From the NCBI GenBank assembly GCA_040752025.1, contig JBFMFR010000060.1, positions 1 to 41,221 on the forward strand: DNA of 41,221 nucleotides, in the 5' to 3' direction. Within the stretch, counting starts at the first letter, position 1; each line of letters opens with the position of its first letter. Under the pieces are notes generated by a model. That model worked only from the letters and a program-made list of their open reading frames with translations. It was not told the DNA's origin and did no database searches. Both the position numbers and the translations under genes were made by a program. Positions 9,312 to 18,097 of the stretch are shown in pieces. Origin of the DNA: JBFMFR01 sp040752025. GTDB lineage: Bacteria; Chloroflexota; Anaerolineae; Anaerolineales; UBA4823.

Positions 9312-12248
9312 CTATGCGAGCCCTAGAGTATCTTCGAAGAACCTCTCCAGCCTGGCAATATTAACCACATAGCGGGCAGCAATAAGCGGCAGCTCTGCCT
9401 GGACGAAACAGAGATCATTGTAGCTAAGGTGTTTGATCCGGTCGAACATCTGGCGGAAGGTCGCCCCGATCCCCACAGCTCGATCAGAGTATCGCTCGAA
9501 ATATGCCACAGAGAGCACATAGTGATCCAGGACTTCCCTCAGCAACTCGCGCGTTGGAACTATCTTTCCAGAATTCGTTCCTGCATCAAAGATGCGGTTT
9601 CCTCGCAGCAACTCAATCTTTCCCAACATCGGCCAGAATAACTCTACAACTTCATCCTCAGGTATCTCGGTGTATTTTACTGCTGCTTGATATTTATATC
9701 TTTCGGGCATAGCAGCTTCGGCGCGATCTAACCAGGTTTTCGCGGCTTCGTAATCCTGTAGCAACATATATACCTGGGCCAGGTCCTCACACGTATCCGC
9801 AATCCACACCGACAGTTCCAAATTTTCCGCCAGTTCTACTGTCTTTACAAAATGGGCGATGGCTTCGGATGACACAGCCTTCATCAACTGTTGCCCGGCA
9901 GGATTCTCCAACTCCAATCGAGCGCGCTCACGGAAAACGCATCCCAATTCATTATGCGCTTCAACCAGCCTCAGCTTCTCTTCGGTCCTTTCAAAAATGC
10001 TGATCGCGTTCTTCAGGTACCCTGTGCTATCTCTTAAAAAGTCCACGCACTCCGCGTAGGTATAGAGCTGCTCAACTTGTAGTTTGGCGAGTTCGCGCAG
10101 GGCTCGGCCCAGCACAATCAACGCCAGGCCCTTGCCACGCGTCGCATCCAATCCCTCGAAGATATTCAAGGCCTGCTGGCTAATCTTTCGAGCGCGGTGG
10201 GGTTCGCTAAACTCGATGTGTACAATAGCTCTGGAAACGAGGCTCAGGCCAATCCGATAATCTCGACGCAACTGCTGGCGCAAGCGCAGGCCATCGTCCA
10301 CAAGAGCCTCGGCGCGGGTCTGGCGGCGCAGCATCGCAAAAACCCGCCCCATGTTATCACTGGTGTTCGCAAGCTCCTCGGATAACTCGGAGACGCGGAA
10401 ATAGGGTAAGGCTTTACGGAGTTCTCTGAGAGCTTTGTGTAGGTGGCCTAGATAAGTAGAGTTTACATACCCTAAATTATTATGCGCTCTTCCCAGCACC
10501 AGATTCCTTCGCCAACTAAAATACGGATCTATTTCTTCTTGTAAAGCCAGTTGTTCGGGATCTTGCTGTCCCTCGAGTTCAGCTATAGCCTTGTTGAGCA
10601 GTTCAACCGCTTGGGGAATATTTGCCGTGTAGAACAATGCCTGAGCGTGATAAACGGCCAAATCCATCCTGGTTAAATCAGCCCCAGGCCCTGAATACCA
10701 CAAATCAGGGCGTTGGCTTTGCACTTGATCGGCTACAGCCGAGGCGCGTGTGTTTTCTCCACGTATCATCAGGCGTTTGACCCAATTGCTCGTCGAATCG
10801 CAGTTGAATTCATCGATCAAGTCTGGGGTATGTCGCAGCAGTTGTTGATCGATTGGGCTGTCGCTGTTCAAGAAGGCAATCACCTCGTTGCGCAGGCGTA
10901 ATTCGAATCCCATCTCAGCCGAGCGGATGGCAAATTCGGCCAGTCTAACATACCAATGGTATCCATCCCTGGGATTCGCCCGGAGCCGGTAGAAAAGCGA
11001 CTCAACCTGGAGTTCTTTCTTCTCCCTTTCATCGCCAGCCTGCGCAATTCGCTCATCATATAATTGCACAATTTGCCGGCTGAGGTGCTGCGCCTCGTCA
11101 GGTCTCAGCCAGTGAGCGTCGCAGAATTGGTACATCTCATCATGCAAGAACAGACGATCGTCTTCAGGATGGCGTTTTACGAAGAAGAAACGCTCTGCGG
11201 CGGTTTCCAGGCGCTGTCGCCAGGTTTCTACGTCATCCTCTCCTGCCAGGCTACACGCAGTTTCGGCATCCAGACCCTTGCGCGCCACGGCAAGGTAGCG
11301 AAGCACCTGGCGCATCAGGTTATCCGGCTCGCCTCGCACAATATGTTGGATAAGCAATTTATCGATTTCTTTACGAACTTGCTCGGGGTTGCCCTTCAAT
11401 ACGCTCCGGCGGAATCGATCAAAACCCAGTCCATGTCGCATGATTTCGAGCGCCAGGTCGAGGCGAATTGGGCTACCATTGGTAACATCTCGTAACTGTT
11501 CACAGAAAACAGGATCCAGTTCTGTCGCCAAATCCGGGAACGCCTCTTGTGCTTGCGTAAAGTATTCTTTAGCTTCACCTTTGTCGAAACCGCCCAATTC
11601 GATTTCCCGATATTTCACGTACGGATTGCCCGCCAGCGCTTCTGATAAGGCTTTACCCAGGTAAGGTTGTTTTTCCGGACGGCCCACTAACAGAACCACG
11701 CAGTTCTGCCAGTGGTTTAGCTGGTCCAACAACCAGTTTCGCACAGTCGTGCTCTCTCCTTCGATTCCGCACAATCTTTGGACCTCATCGACTTCGTACT
11801 GAATGCGTTCCGTTGTGTCAAACGCAATGACCAGGCGTGACCAGACGGATGCTTTATTGAAACATTCAGCGAAAACCCTCGCCATCTGGGCACGGGTTAC
11901 TTCAAGCTCCGAACCCTCAAGCCCTGCCTCTCGACGGGCGGAGAAACGCTCTCTTTGAAATTGATAATTATGGAATTGCCCGGCCGTATCAAGCACTCGA
12001 CTCAGGCGGGCTTCCAGGCCGCTATTCGTATTGACATCTGCGTGGTAGAGGTCCATGATGCCGGTCCACGGGAAACAGGGAGAAATACCATCTTTGCTCC
12101 CCAGTTCGATTCCTACCTGCCGGAGCAGTATGGTTTTCCCTTCGCCGCCCTTGCTGGTAATATAGAACACGTAGCTGCTGCGATCGGCGCTAGAATGAAC
12201 GGCCTCTGAGATTTCTTTCAGAACTTTCCGCGTAATCCACTTGGACAT
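9312..12248 (-). CDS. Large STAND-type NTPase with C-terminal TPR array (second copy)
   Basis: ATG 12248 is preceded by AGGAG nine bases upstream; the TTG three codons earlier abuts that site and is less likely. The 978-residue product opens with a P-loop domain: Walker A-like SKGGEGKT near residues 32-39 and Walker B VIAFDTTERIQYE around 140-152. It carries the same QYExDxVQxxC signature as the product of 1294-4269. A helical linker and a long TPR-like superhelix follow (AHNNLGYV, TSDNMGRVFAMLRR, LALIVLGRALREL). The two large proteins are clear paralogues over their full length. The gene starts 17 bases after the stop of the small NTPase gene (12266-13711), the same small-then-large order as at 113-4269. 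A role as NTP-dependent sensor or switch is inferred from the family; the partner and signal are unknown. Confidence 0.85.
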   Translation of the reverse strand: MSKWITRKVLKEISEAVHSSADRSSYVFYITSKGGEGKTILLRQVGIELGSKDGISPCFPWTGIMDLYHADVNTNSGLEARLSRVLDTAGQFHNYQFQRERFSARREAGLEGSELEVTRAQMARVFAECFNKASVWSRLVIAFDTTERIQYEVDEVQRLCGIEGESTTVRNWLLDQLNHWQNCVVLLVGRPEKQPYLGKALSEALAGNPYVKYREIELGGFDKGEAKEYFTQAQEAFPDLATELDPVFCEQLRDVTNGSPIRLDLALEIMRHGLGFDRFRRSVLKGNPEQVRKEIDKLLIQHIVRGEPDNLMRQVLRYLAVARKGLDAETACSLAGEDDVETWRQRLETAAERFFFVKRHPEDDRLFLHDEMYQFCDAHWLRPDEAQHLSRQIVQLYDERIAQAGDEREKKELQVESLFYRLRANPRDGYHWYVRLAEFAIRSAEMGFELRLRNEVIAFLNSDSPIDQQLLRHTPDLIDEFNCDSTSNWVKRLMIRGENTRASAVADQVQSQRPDLWYSGPGADLTRMDLAVYHAQALFYTANIPQAVELLNKAIAELEGQQDPEQLALQEEIDPYFSWRRNLVLGRAHNNLGYVNSTYLGHLHKALRELRKALPYFRVSELSEELANTSDNMGRVFAMLRRQTRAEALVDDGLRLRQQLRRDYRIGLSLVSRAIVHIEFSEPHRARKISQQALNIFEGLDATRGKGLALIVLGRALRELAKLQVEQLYTYAECVDFLRDSTGYLKNAISIFERTEEKLRLVEAHNELGCVFRERARLELENPAGQQLMKAVSSEAIAHFVKTVELAENLELSVWIADTCEDLAQVYMLLQDYEAAKTWLDRAEAAMPERYKYQAAVKYTEIPEDEVVELFWPMLGKIELLRGNRIFDAGTNSGKIVPTRELLREVLDHYVLSVAYFERYSDRAVGIGATFRQMFDRIKHLSYNDLCFVQAELPLIAARYVVNIARLERFFEDTLGLA

Positions 12249-12265
12249 GTCTCTCAACTCCTGAT

Positions 12266-13711
12266 TTATTCAGTATTCTTAGTTATTTGGTTTCTCGTTT
12301 CTGAAATCAACAGAGACCTATCTTCTAGCGAAAGAACCTCGGCCAGTTCGTGGTCTTGTTCCAATGCTTTGGCCAGGGCCTCCCAGGGTTCAGGATTTCT
12401 AGGAGCAATTTTCAGGAACGATTCCAACCAGTTGGCAAAAGCTGGCGCAGGCTCTTCAAGGGATGAACACCGTTCCAAAACAGCGCGATGGTAAGCCAAT
12501 TCAGGAATATATCGGGCCAGATATTGGGGATATTCAGCCAGGTGTTTTTGATGAAATTCGAAACCCGCCTGATGAGCTTTGAAGAAATACTGCGGATTAT
12601 CCAGTTCCAGTTTTGAAGTAATTAACCGGCGCAGAACCGGGTCGGGCTCATAACAGTTTTTGCCGCCATTCCAGTATAACAGGTGATGGGCCTGTAGCTC
12701 CCCAATGATAGAGTCCAGGTAAAAGGCATCCCCGCGGCCAGGCTCGACCAGTTCCAGCTTTTCAGCCAGAAATCGTAGTGGCTCGCTGCTCACCCAACGG
12801 AGCACATTTGTGTATTGGGAGATTGTGCGCAGTTTTTCCGGAACAGTCTTGAGAATCTCCTGGACAACCTGATTCAAAATTTCTTCCAGCAAAGCCGCCT
12901 CGATGGTTAGATCATCCTCTTTGGCGCTTCTCAGGCTAAGCCCCTGGTTTTCCAGGGCGGTTCCCAGGTACTCGGTGAAAAGAGGGTGTCCAAAGGCATG
13001 GCGATAGAAGATGTGAATGATTTCAGGGTTGAGATCTAATTGCTTACCGGCGGTTTTTGCATCAAAAGCGGCCAATCTCCACAAATCGACACGCCGCCTG
13101 ACCTGAAATCGTTTCCAATTCCACAATTCCCCTCTGCTGGTGAAAGCAAACAACACCCGATCTGTCATCGCTAGAGGCTCGACGAGGTGTTCTTCGAGCC
13201 AGCCAAAAGCAGGTTCATCCAATTCGAGCAAATCATCTACTGTGTCCAGCATAATCACTGGAGTGGCCGATTGCGCTGACCAGGTGGATACCTGTTTGAC
13301 AAATGCATCTGCCAGAGCTTCTGCGCTGATGCGCTCGGACTCGGGTAAGCCTGTCCCCATCTGTTTGGCTAATTGCTTCCAAAGCTCTCGAAGCAGCAAC
13401 TCTTTATTCAATTGGTCGCCCAGCCAAAGGACCGGCACGATTTGTTTATTCAAATCAAGCCGGGCCACCACGGGTGGGTGAGAGTTATGTTTTCCAGAAG
13501 CTGATAGCTCATGACAGCGCCGCTCCAATTCGATAAGGAGCCAGCTTTTTCCCATCCCAAAAGCGCCCCAAAAGCAGGTGACCACGGACGGCATTTGTTT
13601 TCCCAGCATCCCTTGCTTTAGTTTATCGATTATCAGCTTGATCTCTGGTTTACGATTGATAAATGGGCGCTCGGGTTCAGGGGTTCGCCGGGGTTGTAAA
13701 AGGGAACTCAT
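12266..13711 (-). CDS. Small STAND/AAA-like NTPase (partner of the large one)
   Basis: The 481-residue protein has Walker A GAFGMGKS at 49-56, Walker B VIMLDTVDD at 152-160, and a sensor-like FAFTSRGELWNWKRF. A helical C-terminal region with a winged-helix-like portion follows. It starts at ATG 13711 with AAGGAG nine bases upstream. It is the intact version of the truncated gene at 113-1297: order of motifs, spacing and the C-terminal helical part agree. In both places it directly precedes a large NTPase-TPR gene, so the pair is a conserved two-component module. The gap to the HAD gene upstream is only 19 bases, which suggests co-transcription. No effector domain is visible. Confidence 0.8.
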   Translation of the reverse strand: MSSLLQPRRTPEPERPFINRKPEIKLIIDKLKQGMLGKQMPSVVTCFWGAFGMGKSWLLIELERRCHELSASGKHNSHPPVVARLDLNKQIVPVLWLGDQLNKELLLRELWKQLAKQMGTGLPESERISAEALADAFVKQVSTWSAQSATPVIMLDTVDDLLELDEPAFGWLEEHLVEPLAMTDRVLFAFTSRGELWNWKRFQVRRRVDLWRLAAFDAKTAGKQLDLNPEIIHIFYRHAFGHPLFTEYLGTALENQGLSLRSAKEDDLTIEAALLEEILNQVVQEILKTVPEKLRTISQYTNVLRWVSSEPLRFLAEKLELVEPGRGDAFYLDSIIGELQAHHLLYWNGGKNCYEPDPVLRRLITSKLELDNPQYFFKAHQAGFEFHQKHLAEYPQYLARYIPELAYHRAVLERCSSLEEPAPAFANWLESFLKIAPRNPEPWEALAKALEQDHELAEVLSLEDRSLLISETRNQITKNTE

Positions 13712-13730
13712 TCCATAGATCTCCTTAGAT

Positions 13731-14648
13731 TTAGATATTCAGCGCTTCTAAAATCGTGGCTGGTATTTGGGTGTTCACGCCTTGGGTTATCCTAGAGTCT
13801 GGAAATGGTTCTGAACTTATCTCTCCCTTTACCTGGAATCCAGTTGTTGTTATACGATTTGGGCAAAGTTTCCATGATCGGAACGGTTGGATATCAAATG
13901 TGTGCGGTGCTCTCGCAAATCGAGATAGCCAATCAGGCAAGCATCTTACATCCCTTAGGTGAACCCCTGGCTTGTTTCTATATAACCTTAGTGGATCAAT
14001 ATGGATCGCACCTATCCCAGCACTGTTTGCCCCCCTTACATCCACTTCAAAAATATCTCCGATGAAAAGAGCCTGTGAAGCTTGTAGATTCAACTCCTTG
14101 AGCACTAACTCAAATATTGCCGGCTCAGGTTTAGCTATCCCCAATATGTGGGAATCAAAAATTTCATCAAAGTAATGATCCATCCCCAGATCAGAAAAAA
14201 CACCCTTTGTACGACCATCTGAATTTGAGATGATCGACATTCGATAACCCAAGAAATGTAAATAGGATAATGTGTTGCGCACCCATTCGAAAGTAAAAGA
14301 CCATATATTTTTTAGTCGATGTAATTCTTCAATTCGCTCGGCCACAAAACATGTTCTTCGATTCAGCAATCCGATATTTTCGAATAAAGCGTAGGCATAG
14401 CCGCGCGGCCATGGGTGCAGTAGTTGCTCCTGTTTAGAGCGATCTTGAGGTGATTGCGACCAAGCTTTATCTAGCTCAAATATCAGTTGATAATACCCCT
14501 TGTAGAGTTGTCGGTTTGTCAGTTCCACCCCCTCCGACTCGGCCAGCCCAATCATCAAAGATTGATCAGGGAAAACTAGTGTACCACCTGCATCAAAGAG
14601 CAAATAGGGATTGCTCAGAGATATTGTTTTGTTGCGTTTATTTTTCAT
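13731..14648 (-). CDS. HAD-superfamily hydrolase with altered motif I
   Basis: The 305-residue protein shows HAD motifs in order: motif I LLFDAGGTL (nucleophile Asp19), motif II IISNSDGRT, motif III Lys in GIAKPEPAIF, and motif IV FIGDIFEVDVRGANSAG. A cap-like helical insert lies between motifs I and II. The second Asp of the usual DxD motif, the general acid/base in phosphatases, is replaced by Gly21. Some HAD families with a substituted second Asp are not simple phosphatases, so the reaction is uncertain. About 85 residues after the core (from GVHLRD on) match nothing I know. There is no ribosome-binding site before the ATG. The gene looks more AT-rich than the NTPase genes around it and sits in the middle of that train, 19 bases before the small NTPase gene. 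Confidence 0.75.
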   Translation of the reverse strand: MKNKRNKTISLSNPYLLFDAGGTLVFPDQSLMIGLAESEGVELTNRQLYKGYYQLIFELDKAWSQSPQDRSKQEQLLHPWPRGYAYALFENIGLLNRRTCFVAERIEELHRLKNIWSFTFEWVRNTLSYLHFLGYRMSIISNSDGRTKGVFSDLGMDHYFDEIFDSHILGIAKPEPAIFELVLKELNLQASQALFIGDIFEVDVRGANSAGIGAIHIDPLRLYRNKPGVHLRDVRCLPDWLSRFARAPHTFDIQPFRSWKLCPNRITTTGFQVKGEISSEPFPDSRITQGVNTQIPATILEALNI

Positions 14649-14827
14649 AAGCGGGAAATTTTTTACGGGTCATTAGATCGCCATATGCAGAAAGAAAGCT
14701 GCTTTTCTCTTTCCTGGAATATTTTCTCGTTTCCCTCTCATAATGCCCTACAATGTAGACGAGAGTGATCGAGGCATATAAAATATAGCACCAAAATGTG
14801 CGATATGCAATTTGTTTAGTCAACCAA

Positions 14828-14867
14828 AATAACAAGTAGATAACAGGCAAATAACAAGTAAATAACA
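14828..14867. repeat. Four RATAACA repeats at an exact 11-bp period
   Basis: AATAACA, GATAACA, AATAACA and AATAACA begin at 14828, 14839, 14850 and 14861, separated by four-base spacers (AGTA, GGCA, AGTA). The spacing is one helical turn, so all copies face the same side of the DNA. They lie in the 250-base gap between the winged-helix NTPase gene and the HAD gene (minus strand), about 180 bases before the HAD start. An operator for co-operative protein binding is a reasonable guess. The rest of the gap is AT-rich with no clear gene. Confidence 0.6.
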
Positions 14868-14898
14868 ATTTCCTGGCAAAGCTCAGTCGAGCAGATAT

Positions 14899-16398
14899 TT
14901 AATCTTCTTTGGCAGTGCCAAGAGGCCAGAGACGGTAGCCGCCTTCCTCGCGCTTCTTGCCCCTAAATGTTTCAATATATTGCCGCCCTGGGGCAATATA
15001 TTTGAAGATCACTCGAAGTCGCCGGATCGAGACCGCGATCGCTTCATCACTCACCCCTTCACTCGTTCCCCAGGCTTCTTTAGCAATTAAGTCTTTTGTA
15101 CAGATGTTGGGCTGGTATTTATAAAGACAGGCCAAAACAGAATAATCCTGCGGGTTGATTTGATTCCTGATTTCTTGATCTCCTAACCATACGAAACCCC
15201 TCTCGATCCTTAAGGTAGGCGGCTCTGGCTCAACATCGTGGGGAGAATCGCCAGGCAAGTTTTCGCGGGCATCTGCCAGAGTCACGTTGGAAGAAAAGTC
15301 TAAACCTCGTTGCTCCCACTGCTTTTTTACCTCATTCCAGGTAGCAAGAGAAATTCGCTCTGGCAGGCCAGGTTGGCGAGCATGTTCCTGAAAAAGCATA
15401 TTCGCAAGGGTTAAAGTAGCTCGAGGCGATATAGTCGATAATTCGACCAAATCCTGGTCGACAGATTGCGCCAAGTCATCTTCGCAAAGCTGCGCTATAC
15501 TTTCATATGGGGGACGCCGGCGGCTGAAGTAAGTTAATCGCTGTTTGACCAGGTTTTGTAAAAGGGTTGCACTCCAGGTGATGTGATAAATCCGCAAGCG
15601 ATCAGCACGGAACCATCCGCAGGAATACAAGCTGGTTTCTAACTCCTTGGACAAGAAAAACTTGAAAACCCAGCCGGGACATTCAATCAATGGCAATGTG
15701 CCCAACAAAGGCATCAGTAATTTCAATGTTTCTGTGGGATTATTCGCAGTGCTTGGGAACTCATCCAATCCGTCTACCAGCACCACTCCTGACTTGAGGC
15801 CAGCCTGCTTGAGCAACCTGGCAAAATCCTGCAGCAACTCCAATGGTGCAAGGTGATCCAAAGCAATCGGCAACTCAGCTTTTCGTCTTCTAGTAGAAGC
15901 TTTATGGGGTGCATAGCGTTCAAGATATACTTGCATCCTCAACATGGCACCTGTTTTTTCTAAAGCATTTTGCGTAACTTTATCATCCCTGGCTTCATCG
16001 GCCAGAATGTTTACCGCGGAATATAGCAACGCATCGATATGATGGGCTGCATTGACCTGATTCAGTTGACTTCCAGCCTGGATCAGCGCTCGCTCGAAAC
16101 TACTTGCGGCATAGTTAATTCCGATAAAAGAGCTATCCTTTTGCGCAGGCCGGCATTGGGCAGCCAGCATTTGCCGGTAGGCCGTTTTGCCGCACCCGCG
16201 ACCGGCAAAGATAACGCATGGTGAGGTTGTCTGGATAAACTCATCAAAGCCACCTGCATCTATAAAATAACCGGGTAACTTTTGTTCGTATTCAGCATTC
16301 GAATATTCAAAAGGATTACCCAAGAAGCCTCTATCAACCAACCATCGGTCGAGTCTGGTTGAAGCCCCAATTGCGGGAAGTTGCTGGTGTTCGGACAT
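14899..16398 (-). CDS. P-loop NTPase fused to OmpR-type winged-helix DNA-binding domain
   Basis: ATG 16398 is used; a TTG four codons earlier is possible and neither has a strong ribosome-binding site. The 499-residue protein begins with a segment (RGFLGNPFEYSNAEYE...FIDAGGF) shared with the protein at 16476-18059. Walker A GRGCGKT is at 66-72 and a Walker B-like VVLVDGLDEF lies in the middle third. The last ~90 residues are a winged helix of the OmpR/PhoB type: INPQDYSVLACLYKYQPN, DLIAKEAWG, SDEAIAVSIRRLRVIF, then YIETFRGKKREEGGYRL. In that family this domain binds DNA, so the protein may turn NTPase state into transcriptional control, perhaps of this cluster. No receiver domain or phospho-acceptor Asp is present. 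It is paralogous in its NTPase part to its upstream neighbour, 77 bases away. Confidence 0.8.
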   Translation of the reverse strand: MSEHQQLPAIGASTRLDRWLVDRGFLGNPFEYSNAEYEQKLPGYFIDAGGFDEFIQTTSPCVIFAGRGCGKTAYRQMLAAQCRPAQKDSSFIGINYAASSFERALIQAGSQLNQVNAAHHIDALLYSAVNILADEARDDKVTQNALEKTGAMLRMQVYLERYAPHKASTRRRKAELPIALDHLAPLELLQDFARLLKQAGLKSGVVLVDGLDEFPSTANNPTETLKLLMPLLGTLPLIECPGWVFKFFLSKELETSLYSCGWFRADRLRIYHITWSATLLQNLVKQRLTYFSRRRPPYESIAQLCEDDLAQSVDQDLVELSTISPRATLTLANMLFQEHARQPGLPERISLATWNEVKKQWEQRGLDFSSNVTLADARENLPGDSPHDVEPEPPTLRIERGFVWLGDQEIRNQINPQDYSVLACLYKYQPNICTKDLIAKEAWGTSEGVSDEAIAVSIRRLRVIFKYIAPGRQYIETFRGKKREEGGYRLWPLGTAKED

Positions 16399-16475
16399 CG
16401 CATTATCCAAAAGTGTAGTAGTAATTAGTTTACTATGTTCTCTCGATCATAGGTATGATGAATTTCGTAACTTTT

Positions 16476-18059
16476 TCATAGAGGGAAAGGTTCGTCAGGC
16501 TGGCAAAGAATTTCATCTGATGTTGATTCGAGAAACTCCTTCCATGTGCTAGACCCGATTGGCTCGGTAGTGGCCCCGTTCCGACGGGCGAACTTTCCCA
16601 GGCGATCGAACACTTTGATAACGCATCCGGGAGAAACACGTTGCTGGCTTTGAAACCATCCTGAGAGTTCATCAACGGCATCCGGTGATAATAAGCGGCT
16701 GATGTGCTTTATACTGCCAGGGTTTCTTTGCCAACAAGCAGACAACCGTCTCTCAACTACGGCCCAGCAGTATTCGATTCGCCACTGCAAGATATGCGAA
16801 ATTATCTTGCTGCGAGCGCGTTTTCCCAGGTATTGTTGCATAGCGGGCATTAATTGTAACGGAACAAAAATTCGCAAAGCAAATAAATCTCCTCCTCCTC
16901 GATTAGCGATCTCCCTGCATAATTCGACAATGGAGGCAAGCGTATTCATATTTTGAGCCTTGTGGGTTTCTCGATCATCGAACAAAGAATCTATGTTATC
17001 TATAAATAAATATACTCTATGATGTGCATCACTCTTTGCCAGCTTGGTCTCGAGTAAATCATTACATTCTTTTAAGATTCTCCCCGGGCTTTTGTTAGAG
17101 AAAGGTTCATACAAAGTCAACTGCTCAGGCTTGGTAGAGTGCCTCAAATCATCTTCCAGCCTAAAAATTTCTTTGCGCTTATCCTCCAATTCGATCTGTA
17201 TGTGCGTTGGGATTGCCAGTGAAGTGTATCCTGCCGCTTGTCGTTCCAAAATGGCAAGCGTGCGCTTAGCGATTTCCAAGGTGTCTATTTTATCTTGTAT
17301 CGAATCATTGCTAATTTTAGACTGAGCATTGACATTTGAAGCAAAAATTTTATACAGGTTAGTGTAAACACAATGAGCTAGATCAGTTGCGGTTATATTT
17401 TCCGGATCGGGCATCTGGCCTGCAAGGTTAACTGTGCGAGCCTTTATTCCCAGTCCCTCCAGATATCTTGCCGCCCACTTAGAGTAAAAGGTTTTCCCAC
17501 CTCCTGGTGGAGCATAAACTACAATTAATTCGCTTGAATCCGTTGTCGTAATTTTCTCAAATGTAGGAATATCACCCAGCCCATACATGGCTGCTTCTGG
17601 TCTTCTGCCTCCAGGGTCTACATGCCATACATCAAAAAGTTTACGAAAATTCCTTTCAGGAATCTCTCCAGCGTTATACCATTGGAACGGGTTAGGCGCG
17701 TAACCACGGTTTTGCCACCACTTCGCCTCGTCATTTTGGAGATTGATCGATGGCGATTCTGTCTTTGTTCCTTCTATTGCTAAATCGTCCACGCTATCGA
17801 CTTCATAAACCCGAATCGCCTCGATCAAGGCCCGGCTCTCAGGGTATTCAGAGGATATTATCTCGAAGAGTTGTATCAGCTTATTACGCAAGCGAGCCTG
17901 ATCCAGCAAGCTGTGCCAACTGTCAATCGACCTGCCTCCCAGGCGAATATTTGCTATAGATACGCCAGCCTGGGTGGCAAGCCGGCGCACATCATTATCT
18001 TCTGGATAGAGTTCGACCAGGATATTTTGTAATCGGGTTAGAGCAGGCATCCAGGGCAC
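16476..18059 (-). CDS. EAD1-type adaptor domain fused to P-loop NTPase
   Basis: GTG 18059 is the favoured start because GGGAG lies six bases upstream; the ATG three codons later would be too far from it. Residues ~7-82 carry the pattern of effector-associated domain 1 (EAD1): L..L..LYPEDNDVRRLA..AG, then SIDSWHSLLDQA, then LF.II..EYPES. EADs are small helical adaptors found both on NTPases and on separate effector proteins in bacterial conflict systems, where like pairs with like. The NTPase part follows: NPFQWYNA, Walker A APPGGGKT at 183-190, and Walker B YLFIDNIDSL. Length is 527 residues. It shares the NTPase region with the downstream winged-helix protein, which lacks the EAD. No second EAD1 protein is visible here, so its effector partner should lie elsewhere. 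The EAD1 assignment is by eye. Confidence 0.75.
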   Translation of the reverse strand: MPWMPALTRLQNILVELYPEDNDVRRLATQAGVSIANIRLGGRSIDSWHSLLDQARLRNKLIQLFEIISSEYPESRALIEAIRVYEVDSVDDLAIEGTKTESPSINLQNDEAKWWQNRGYAPNPFQWYNAGEIPERNFRKLFDVWHVDPGGRRPEAAMYGLGDIPTFEKITTTDSSELIVVYAPPGGGKTFYSKWAARYLEGLGIKARTVNLAGQMPDPENITATDLAHCVYTNLYKIFASNVNAQSKISNDSIQDKIDTLEIAKRTLAILERQAAGYTSLAIPTHIQIELEDKRKEIFRLEDDLRHSTKPEQLTLYEPFSNKSPGRILKECNDLLETKLAKSDAHHRVYLFIDNIDSLFDDRETHKAQNMNTLASIVELCREIANRGGGDLFALRIFVPLQLMPAMQQYLGKRARSKIISHILQWRIEYCWAVVERRLSACWQRNPGSIKHISRLLSPDAVDELSGWFQSQQRVSPGCVIKVFDRLGKFARRNGATTEPIGSSTWKEFLESTSDEILCQPDEPFPL

Positions 18060-18097
18060 TTTTCACTCCCTTTAGAGTGACTACTGATCTATTCGTT

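Noticed and set aside
14828..14867. RATAACA repeats as a CRISPR array or plasmid origin
   Set aside because: The units are too short and the spacers only four bases for CRISPR. There is no replication initiator gene or AT-rich melting region of the origin type nearby.
14638..14868. 76-codon minus-strand frame with hydrophobic N-terminus overlapping the HAD start
   Set aside because: It starts at TTG inside the 11-bp repeats, and its hydrophobic look follows from AT-rich, repeat-coded Leu/Tyr/Phe. It has only a weak ribosome-binding site. A small membrane protein cannot be excluded because its stop overlaps the HAD start.
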